Assembly (NCBI RefSeq): GCF_000422685.1
Contig: NZ_AUGN01000009.1
Coordinates: 124,001 to 188,000 of the forward strand
Length of the DNA stretch: 64,000 nt
Source: Flavobacterium gelidilacus DSM 15343
GTDB lineage: Bacteria > Bacteroidota > Bacteroidia > Flavobacteriales > Flavobacteriaceae
Reading direction: 5' to 3'
Position numbers and translations under genes: made by a program
In this document: positions 58,229 through 64,000 of the stretch, piece by piece
How the letters are laid out: every line of letters begins with the position of its first letter
Numbering within the stretch: position 1 is the first letter of the stretch
The notes under the pieces: model-generated
What the model was told of the DNA's origin: nothing
Seen by the model: the letters and a program-made list of their open reading frames with translations, nothing else
The model's database searches: none

Positions 58229-59677
58229 ATGAATATTGTTTGGTTTAAAAGAGATTTACGTTTGAATGATAATGAAGTGCTTTATAATGCTATTTCATCT
58301 GGACGAAAGACACTTTTACTTTATATATTTGAGCCTTCTCTTCAAAAAGATATTCATTATAGTCAAAGACACTTTGATTTTATAAAACAATCCTTAGAAA
58401 GCCTTCAGAAAGAACTTTTACAATATCACACCCAAATACTAATTGTTGAAGGTGAAGCCATTGATATATTCAAAAAACTAAAAAATCTTATTTCTATTCG
58501 TGCTGTTTATTCGCACCAAGAAACTGGCATAAAAATTACTTTTGACAGAGATAAAAAAATCACTTCGTTTCTAAATCAACACGAAATTCCGTGGTATGAA
58601 AGTATAAATAATATTGTAATAAGAGGTATTAAGAACAGAAAATCTTGGAAAGAAGATTGGTACGATTATATGGATAAAGATTGTTTTCCTCTTGAAGCAA
58701 ATGGTCGTTCATTTATCAAATACAAAGACATTGAAGAAATTGAAAACCAATTCAATAAACCTTCTTTAGTTACTGATAAAAATACACCCTTTCAAAAAGG
58801 AGGAACACCAACAGCTTTAAGGTATCTAAATTCTTTTTTTAAAGAACGTGTTGCAAACTATTCAAAACACATTTCTAAACCAGAAAAAGCTAGAATGGGT
58901 TGCAGTCGCTTGTCACCATACATTGCTTGGGGAAATTTATCCATTAGACAAGTTTATGACGAAGCTTGGAAATACTCTCAAAAAGGAATTCATAAAAGAC
59001 AAATTTCTAATTTTGTGTCACGATTACGTTGGCAAGCGCATTTCATTCAAAAATTTGAAATGGAAAGTAGTATGGAATTTATTGCGGTCAATAAAGGCTA
59101 TCGTAATTTATTACAGCCTATAAATCCGTTTTACCATAATTCTTGGACAGATGGAAAAACAGGTATTCCAATTGTTGATGCTTGTATGCGATGTTTAAAT
59201 ACAACTGGTTATCTAAATTTTAGAATGAGAGCTTTAGTAGTTTCTTTTTATACGCATAATTTATGGCAACCATGGCAAAATTGTTCACCACACTTAGCAA
59301 AACAGTTTTTAGATTTTGAACCCGGAATTCATTATCCTCAATTGCAAATGCAAGCTGGAGTTACTGGTATAAATACTTTGAGAGTTTATAATCCAGTAAA
59401 AAATTCTATTGAACATGACGAAGAAGGTGTTTTTATTAAAAAATGGGTTCCTGAATTAGCCGAAATTCCAACTGCGTTTATTCATGAACCATGGAAATTA
59501 ACTTTAATTGAACAAGAATTATACAGTTTTAAATTAGGCATAAATTATCCTTATCCCATTGTAGATTTAGAAAAAAGTAGAAAACACTCTAGCGATATTT
59601 TATGGGGAATGCGTAAAAACGCTGATGTTAAAAAAGATAGTAAGAGAATTGTGGATAAACATACAAATCCTGATTGA
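58229..59677 (+). CDS. Divergent photolyase/cryptochrome paralogue
   Basis: The 482-residue protein begins [19 protein letters not shown] and has both photolyase domains, including [30 protein letters not shown] and [20 protein letters not shown]. But in the FAD pocket the segment [19 protein letters not shown] aligns gap-free with that of the upstream photolyase, and the conserved Asn is His, and both Trp residues are Leu and Met. It therefore belongs to a separate subfamily and may be a light sensor or act on another lesion. Probably cotranscribed with phr. Confidence 0.88.
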   Translation: MNIVWFKRDLRLNDNEVLYNAISSGRKTLLLYIFEPSLQKDIHYSQRHFDFIKQSLESLQKELLQYHTQILIVEGEAIDIFKKLKNLISIRAVYSHQETGIKITFDRDKKITSFLNQHEIPWYESINNIVIRGIKNRKSWKEDWYDYMDKDCFPLEANGRSFIKYKDIEEIENQFNKPSLVTDKNTPFQKGGTPTALRYLNSFFKERVANYSKHISKPEKARMGCSRLSPYIAWGNLSIRQVYDEAWKYSQKGIHKRQISNFVSRLRWQAHFIQKFEMESSMEFIAVNKGYRNLLQPINPFYHNSWTDGKTGIPIVDACMRCLNTTGYLNFRMRALVVSFYTHNLWQPWQNCSPHLAKQFLDFEPGIHYPQLQMQAGVTGINTLRVYNPVKNSIEHDEEGVFIKKWVPELAEIPTAFIHEPWKLTLIEQELYSFKLGINYPYPIVDLEKSRKHSSDILWGMRKNADVKKDSKRIVDKHTNPD

Positions 59678-59714
59678 AGTTAATATTTTCATTCCTTTGG
59701 AGGGGAATTAAAAA

Positions 59715-60371
59715 CTATTTCAAATTCTTTATAATTTCAGCATTCAAATCCTTAAAATGTTTGACTAAAATATTAGCTTTAGATAAATCTTGGTCTTTCG
59801 AATGTAAACTATCATATCCAACACAATAAATATTTGCGGCAACAGAAGCTTCAATTCCGTTTGTACTGTCTTCTATAACGATACAATTCTCTTTTGGAGC
59901 AATTGATAAACTTGCAGCATGTTCAAAAATGGCTGGATGTGGTTTTGACTTTGGAAAATCTTCTCCTGAAACTTTATGTGTGAAGTATTGATTCAAGTTA
60001 AAACGATTAAAAACCCTATCAATCGTGACTTTAGAAGCTGATGATGCTAAGATTAACTGAATTCCGTTGGCATGTAAATCTTTGATTAAGTCTTCTACGC
60101 CTTCAATTAAATATAAATCTTCTTTTGTGTCGAAAGCATCGTTAAAAATACTTCTTTTGGTCTGAATTAAATCTTCAACTTCATGCGATAAATTAAATTG
60201 GGCTTTTATTTTCTGAAAAACGTTTCGAGTCGAATTTCCGGTATAAGTTCTATATAACTCATCTGAAACCTCAATGTTTAATTGTTGAAAATGTTGAAAA
60301 TAAGCATAATGATGAACGGGTTCTGTGTCGACAATTACGCCATCCATATCAAAAATTACAGTTTGTACCAT
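59715..60371 (-). CDS. HAD phosphatase of the beta-phosphoglucomutase type
   Basis: The start at 60371 (MVQTVIFDMDGVIVDTEP) is preferred to the longer frame, giving 218 residues. The DxD nucleophile (Asp8, Asp10) and LILASSASKVTIDRV, KVSGEDFPKSKPHPAIFEHAA and CIVIEDSTNGIEAS motifs fit the small-molecule phosphatases and phosphoglucomutases of subfamily I. The substrate (sugar phosphate or nucleotide) cannot be stated. Confidence 0.85.
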   Translation of the reverse strand: MVQTVIFDMDGVIVDTEPVHHYAYFQHFQQLNIEVSDELYRTYTGNSTRNVFQKIKAQFNLSHEVEDLIQTKRSIFNDAFDTKEDLYLIEGVEDLIKDLHANGIQLILASSASKVTIDRVFNRFNLNQYFTHKVSGEDFPKSKPHPAIFEHAASLSIAPKENCIVIEDSTNGIEASVAANIYCVGYDSLHSKDQDLSKANILVKHFKDLNAEIIKNLK

Positions 60372-60472
60372 TGTAGTGTTGTTTTGCCAAAGGTACATTG
60401 TACAAAAGATTTTTAAAAATTATATTAAACCTTTTTGTATATCTTTAGTCTTATCAACAAATGATTTAAAAC

Positions 60473-61015
60473 TTGCAAGACGAAAAAGCTTTTTTATCGG
60501 AATTATCAAATCCTAAAACGCAAAATGATGCGTTCAAAAAGCTATTGGAATTATATCAGAAGCCTTTATATTTTCATATACGTAACATTGTTTTAAACCA
60601 TGATGATACTGATGATGTATTACAAAATACGTTTATTAAAGTGTTTTCAAATGTGAAGAATTTTAAAGGCGATAGTAAATTATATTCTTGGATGTATCGA
60701 ATTGCAACTAATGAATCCTTGACATTTTTACAACAAAAAGCTAAAAAAAGTGGTATTTCTAATGAAGAAGTTCAAAATAAAGCCATTAATAATTTAGAAA
60801 GTGATGTTTATTTTGAAGGTGATGAAATTCAGTTAAAATTACAAAAAGCTATTGCAATATTACCAGAAAAACAACAATTGGTTTTTAAAATGAAGTATTT
60901 TGAAGAATTAAAATATGAAGAAATGTCTGAAATTCTAGATACTTCTGTTGGGGCTTTAAAAGCGAGTTACCATATAGCTACAAAGAAAATCGAAGAGTTT
61001 TTAAAATCAAATTAA
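60473..61015 (+). CDS. ECF-type RNA polymerase sigma factor
   Basis: The 180-residue protein has region 2 (DDTDDVLQNTFIKVFSNVKNFKGDSKLYSWMYRIATNE, split by motif) and region 4 (LPEKQQLVFKMKYFEELKYEEMSEIL). The start is a TTG at 60473; the only upstream in-frame ATG is cut by a stop two codons later, and no ATG follows before the region 2 start, so TTG is needed. It heads a three-gene module with a membrane protein and a periplasmic partner. Confidence 0.9.
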   Translation: MQDEKAFLSELSNPKTQNDAFKKLLELYQKPLYFHIRNIVLNHDDTDDVLQNTFIKVFSNVKNFKGDSKLYSWMYRIATNESLTFLQQKAKKSGISNEEVQNKAINNLESDVYFEGDEIQLKLQKAIAILPEKQQLVFKMKYFEELKYEEMSEILDTSVGALKASYHIATKKIEEFLKSN

Positions 61016-61045
61016 ACCTTTTACAAAAAAAACAGTCTTATAAAT

Positions 61046-61471
61046 ATGAAGAATATTAATCTAAATAATGAAAAAATAGAATCAGGATTTAAAGTTCCTG
61101 AAGGTTATTTTGAACAATTTGAAAGCAAAATGCTAAATCAATTAGTTGTTGAAAAAGAGCCAAAAGTAATTTCATTATGGCAAAACAAAAGAGTTTGGAT
61201 GACAAGTATTGCTGCTGTATTATTAGTCTCAATTGCTTTGCCTGTTTATTTTTCAATGAATGATACAACAACACATACAAATACAGTTGAGGACGAAACC
61301 ATTGAAACTTATTTAGCTATGCAACCTACAATGACTAATTATGAAATTGCAACCGAATTAACCAACGAAGATTTTGCATCTCTTGAAGAAAGTTTAGCTT
61401 TAAATGATGATGCCGTTGAATTGTATTTAGAAGAAAATTATCAAAATATTGATTTATATTTAAACGAATAA
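61046..61471 (+). CDS. Single-pass membrane protein, putative anti-sigma partner
   Basis: The 141-residue protein has a cytoplasmic N-terminus (FKVPEGYFEQFESKMLNQL, residues 15-33), one membrane helix (VWMTSIAAVLLVSIALPVYFS, about 50-70) and an acidic exterior tail. Its place 30 bases after an ECF sigma gene is what suggests an anti-sigma factor; no standard zinc anti-sigma motif (HxxxCxxC) is seen. FKVPEGYFE is a motif seen in flavobacterial ECF-linked membrane proteins. Confidence 0.72.
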   Translation: MKNINLNNEKIESGFKVPEGYFEQFESKMLNQLVVEKEPKVISLWQNKRVWMTSIAAVLLVSIALPVYFSMNDTTTHTNTVEDETIETYLAMQPTMTNYEIATELTNEDFASLEESLALNDDAVELYLEENYQNIDLYLNE

Positions 61472-61474
61472 AAA

Positions 61475-61918
61475 ATGAGAAAACTTATTACATTAATGGT
61501 TGTTTTGTTTTCGATTGTATCGATTGCACAACCTAGCAAAGAAAAAATAGAAAAAGTAAAAGCTTTAAAAGTAGCCTATATTACTAAAGAATTAAGCCTT
61601 ACCTCTTCTGAAGCTGAAAAGTTTTGGCCCATTTACAATGCTTATGACGAAAAACAATTTGATTTACGTCATACCAAAATGAGAACCATTATGAAGAAAT
61701 ATAAAGATGAAGGTTTAGACAAATTAAACGATAAAGAAGCAGCAACTATTCTTTCAGAAATGGAATCTATTGATGAGGAATTATTGACTTTAAGAAAGAA
61801 ATTTGTTAAAGAAGCTAAAGAAATTATTGGTGCCAAAAAAGTATTACAACTCAAAAAAGCTGAAGAAGAATTTACAAGAACTCTTTTTAAACAATATAAA
61901 GGAAGAGATAAAAAATAA
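61475..61918 (+). CDS. Periplasmic partner of the ECF module (Spy-like)
   Basis: The 147-residue protein has a signal peptide (LITLMVVLFSIVSIAQ) and a helical body rich in charged residues, with the SLTSSEAEKFWPIYNAYDEK segment reminiscent of Spy/CpxP-type proteins. Similar flavobacterial proteins are described as sensors of ECF-type sigma factors. It is separated from the upstream gene by 3 bases. It likely senses or buffers periplasmic stress. A terminator follows. Confidence 0.72.
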   Translation: MRKLITLMVVLFSIVSIAQPSKEKIEKVKALKVAYITKELSLTSSEAEKFWPIYNAYDEKQFDLRHTKMRTIMKKYKDEGLDKLNDKEAATILSEMESIDEELLTLRKKFVKEAKEIIGAKKVLQLKKAEEEFTRTLFKQYKGRDKK

Positions 61919-61935
61919 ATTAGGTTAGTTTATTA

Positions 61936-61977
61936 AAAAAATCCCGTTTGGTTTTACAACTAAACGGGATTTTTGAT
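61936..61977 (+). terminator. Terminator after the ECF module
   Basis: AAAAATCCCGTTT (61936-61949 region) pairs with AAACGGGATTTTT (61962-61974) and is flanked by A and T runs. It can also end the convergent lipoprotein gene. Confidence 0.8.
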
Positions 61978-61996
61978 TATTAATTTTTAAGCTTTA

Positions 61997-62740
61997 TCAA
62001 TAGCTTTTTTTTGAATCTATTAAAATATTAATTTCTTTTAGAGAATTTTTAATTATTTCAGAATTTGATTTTGACATAAGTAATGTATTTTTTGATTTTA
62101 AATCACTATAATCAAAATCTGGATGATTATTAATAAGTTTTGAGAAATACTCTGAAATACTCTCAGCATATACTTTTTTTCCATTTTCTGAAAAAGCATT
62201 TTCACTATTAACTAAATCAAGATAATTAGTATAATTACTAATTAAAGTACTAATATTTGAATCTAATACTCTTTTCGTAGATTCAGAATCAGGATCATCA
62301 GCGCTTTTTAGTATTTCTTCATTCCCTAATTTGAAATAAGACAACTGTAATTCTAATCCAAACTTATAAGTTTCTAAATATTCCAGTTCATAAGTGTATT
62401 TATCCTTCTTGTCTAAAATATTATAAATATTAATCATGTCTTTCCAAACCATAAAAAAATCTCCTGCTACTTCATTTTTATGTTTAATACCTAATTCATT
62501 ATCTTGTAACACTACATTAAAATTTTCCGTGTCAGTAAATTTCTCGACAATAGCTCTGGTTTCTAAATTATTAAAATTAGGTAATTCCTCGTCTTCCTTA
62601 TAACCAGACCTTAGTTCTGTTACTGCATTTCTATAATCATTAATTGACCAAAATCTTTTATCCATTGGGAAATTATGATCTTCATTATTACATCCTATAA
62701 ATGCAACAAAAAGAATTAGCACTAATTTATTAATTTTCAT
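61997..62740 (-). CDS. Lipoprotein of unknown function
   Basis: The 247-residue protein has a lipobox (LILFVAFIGCNNE, Cys17) and no motif I recognise. It is largely helical with repeated LETYKFGLELQLSYFKL-like amphipathic segments. Its start overlaps the DUF922-like gene by 11 bases, so the two are translationally coupled and probably act together at the cell envelope. Confidence 0.7.
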   Translation of the reverse strand: MKINKLVLILFVAFIGCNNEDHNFPMDKRFWSINDYRNAVTELRSGYKEDEELPNFNNLETRAIVEKFTDTENFNVVLQDNELGIKHKNEVAGDFFMVWKDMINIYNILDKKDKYTYELEYLETYKFGLELQLSYFKLGNEEILKSADDPDSESTKRVLDSNISTLISNYTNYLDLVNSENAFSENGKKVYAESISEYFSKLINNHPDFDYSDLKSKNTLLMSKSNSEIIKNSLKEINILIDSKKSY

Positions 62741-63419
62741 ATATTTTAATTTTTGGCTTTTTGAAATTATTTAATTTTAAGAGTAAGCTATCTATAGTTT
62801 TTTGATATTCAATTTGTTTATTATAAATAAAACTATGATGAGTATCATAATCATACTTTATTTGAAATTTCCTTTCCTCATATTCCATTTCTTCAACAAT
62901 TATATTGATCTCTTTCTTAGAAATTTTTTCAAATGTAGAAATTTTTTCTTTAGCTCTCCTAGCAAATAATTCAGTTATTTTAAAATGATATAATTCATGT
63001 GTAAGCATATCTTTAAACCTTGACTCTTTATTATAAACAAAAGAACTAGATGGATGAAAATATGAAATTATTGAAACACTATCTATTTCATGATCAACTT
63101 CTATACTTGTAACAACATATGCAAAATATTTACTACCAAATAATTCTTTTTGAAAGAGTTCTATTCCTTTAAATTTTTTAAAATTAATGCTATTTATGTC
63201 TTTAAAAGGAATAGGCTTTTCATAATTTAAATAGTTAGTATAGCTCAAAGTAAAAACACCAATCATTATAATAATAAATGATATAATTATATATTTAAAA
63301 GTAATTTTAAAATTCACTTTAGGTCTTTTAAGAAGTTTTATAAAAAATAAAAATTCCAATAAAAACAAAGGTATGTAAAGTATACTTAAAGCAATAAGAA
63401 CTATTTTTTCATTACTCAT
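62730..63419 (-). CDS. Membrane-anchored HExxH protein, DUF922-like
   Basis: The 229-residue protein has two N-terminal membrane helices (about 7-29 and 41-60). The outer domain has MLTHELYHFKITELFARR with the zinc motif HELYH at 141-145, and YDYDTHHS at 189-196. The combination HExxH-x-F-x-(I)-x-E-x-x-A-R and a later Y-D-x-x-T-x-H is the pattern of DUF922 putative secreted zinc proteases. That family is soluble, so the membrane anchor is unusual. Coupled to the lipoprotein gene downstream. Confidence 0.65.
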   Translation of the reverse strand: MSNEKIVLIALSILYIPLFLLEFLFFIKLLKRPKVNFKITFKYIIISFIIIMIGVFTLSYTNYLNYEKPIPFKDINSINFKKFKGIELFQKELFGSKYFAYVVTSIEVDHEIDSVSIISYFHPSSSFVYNKESRFKDMLTHELYHFKITELFARRAKEKISTFEKISKKEINIIVEEMEYEERKFQIKYDYDTHHSFIYNKQIEYQKTIDSLLLKLNNFKKPKIKIYEN

Positions 63420-63454
63420 TCGTTATTAGTTTTTAACCTATTTAATTTTTTGAT

Positions 63455-64000
63455 CTACTTCAAACTAGCCAAGCTTTGCTCTATTGTAGCAATTTTTGCT
63501 AAAGCATCAGCTTCTTTGTTTCTTTCGTTTGCAATAACTTGTTCTGGTGCACCAGCAACGAATTTTTCGTTTTTCAATTTACCTTGAACCGATTTTAAGA
63601 AACCTTGTGTGTATTTTAATTCTGCTTCTAATTTTTCAATTTCGGCAGCTACATCAATATTTCCAGCAATTGGAATAAAATATTCGTTTGATTTTACTCT
63701 GTAAGTCAATGTTCCCTCAACAGCTTCTGTCACATATTCTAAACTTTCTATATTTCCTAATTTAAGGATAACAGCATCAAAATTTGTTGCTACTTTTTCG
63801 TTGTTGATTATTTTTAAATCGATTACATCTTTGAAAGCAATGTTTTTCTCTTTACGAATCGTTCTAATTCCTGAAATAACTTCTGCAGCAAAATCAAATT
63901 CAGCGATTAAATCTGCATTTGTATCTTTCATTGTTGGCCAAGTTGAAACAATTAAAGCTTCTTCTGGAGTTCTTTCTGCAATGTATTGCCAAATTTCTTC
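63455..64000 (-). CDS. valS: Valyl-tRNA synthetase, C-terminal part only
   Basis: The frame runs from the stop at 63455 to the right edge of the window, so the gene is cut and its start lies outside. The visible 180 or so residues include EEIWQYIAERTPEEALIVSTWP (as split at the window edge), the C-terminal anticodon-binding portion and the final coiled-coil arm (AAEIEKLEAELKYTQGFLKSV and ANERNKEADALAKIATIEQSL), which is typical of ValS. An internal Met at 63931 is not the start. Confidence 0.9.
   Translation of the reverse strand, partial: EEIWQYIAERTPEEALIVSTWPTMKDTNADLIAEFDFAAEVISGIRTIRKEKNIAFKDVIDLKIINNEKVATNFDAVILKLGNIESLEYVTEAVEGTLTYRVKSNEYFIPIAGNIDVAAEIEKLEAELKYTQGFLKSVQGKLKNEKFVAGAPEQVIANERNKEADALAKIATIEQSLASLK

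Noticed and set aside
58848..59123. Plus-strand 91-residue frame inside the second photolyase
   Set aside because: Wholly within the photolyase frame, no homology pattern and no independent start context.
1..64000. CRISPR arrays, insertion sequences, phage genes or defence islands
   Set aside because: Read through the whole window: no spacer-regular repeats, transposase or integrase-like frames, and all genes fit core-type flavobacterial functions.

Overview
The window is chromosomal DNA of a member of the Flavobacteriaceae, most likely Flavobacterium or a close relative. Supporting signs are the strongly AT-rich sequence, A-rich rather than Shine-Dalgarno leaders, many copies of the Bacteroidetes -7 promoter element TAnnTTTG, secreted proteins with a type IX (T9SS) sorting tail, and genes typical of flavobacteria (DUF4920, LETM1-related, KdsC-UbiA-Maf cluster). 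I see no phage, insertion sequence, CRISPR array or defence island. It reads as core chromosome with scattered small repeats in the intergenic gaps.

Layout. 1-5300: a truncated secreted repeat protein, a chalcone-isomerase-like protein, YihY, NadC, two thioredoxin-fold proteins and a pentapeptide-repeat protein. 5312-12161: a complete trpEGDCFBA operon preceded by a promoter, an 18-residue leader peptide with three consecutive Trp codons and an intrinsic terminator (an attenuator), and closed by a second terminator. 12195-15324: an ABC exporter whose permease is fused to a TlpA-type thioredoxin domain. 15457-22770: APC permease, CIA30-like protein, Dus, a ParB-like/HAD gene pair, YaaA and a LETM1-related protein. 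22774-27209: carbonic anhydrase with SulP transporter, and dps divergent from oxyR. 27367-34712: MnmD, a cytochrome c'-like lipoprotein with a DUF4920 lipoprotein, IlvE, MazG-like NTPase, TcdA, TatD and DUF1684. 34793-38938: MFS transporter, a BlaI/BlaR-type pair with two well-formed operators, and a 45-residue conserved miniprotein. 39161-41680: Apt, tRNA-Arg(ACG) with a very long hairpin and a direct repeat, LpxD and NUDIX. 41768-52562: a leucine-rich-repeat T9SS cargo protein, the DUF2520-KdsC-UbiA-Maf-MscS run, an outer-membrane barrel and a PIG-L deacetylase. 52714-59677: a 34-residue membrane miniprotein with a sodium:solute symporter, DUF2911, then an SRPBCC-SDR-photolyase-photolyase cluster. 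59715-64000: HAD phosphatase, an ECF sigma factor with two partner genes, a lipoprotein/DUF922-like pair, and the 3' end of valS.

How the parts work together. The trp block is a full chorismate-to-tryptophan pathway with its own cis control. OxyR and Dps form a peroxide-response pair. Carbonic anhydrase and SulP look like a bicarbonate uptake/hydration pair. BlaI and the M56 peptidase form a signal-responsive repressor system. The ECF sigma factor with its membrane and periplasmic partners is a three-gene envelope-stress type module. The SRPBCC-SDR-photolyase run is probably a light/UV response locus.

The most interesting items are the Trp attenuator (antiterminator logic visible in the bases), the permease-TlpA fusion, the paired AACTA-N6-TAGTT operators inside a BlaI promoter, a photolyase paralogue lacking the usual FAD-pocket Asn and Trp, an SDR without the catalytic Tyr, short hidden genes of 18, 34 and 45 codons, and a family of 42-45 bp dispersed intergenic repeats, one copy of which sits inside the trp leader. 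All functional names come from reading motifs by eye; no database search was run.
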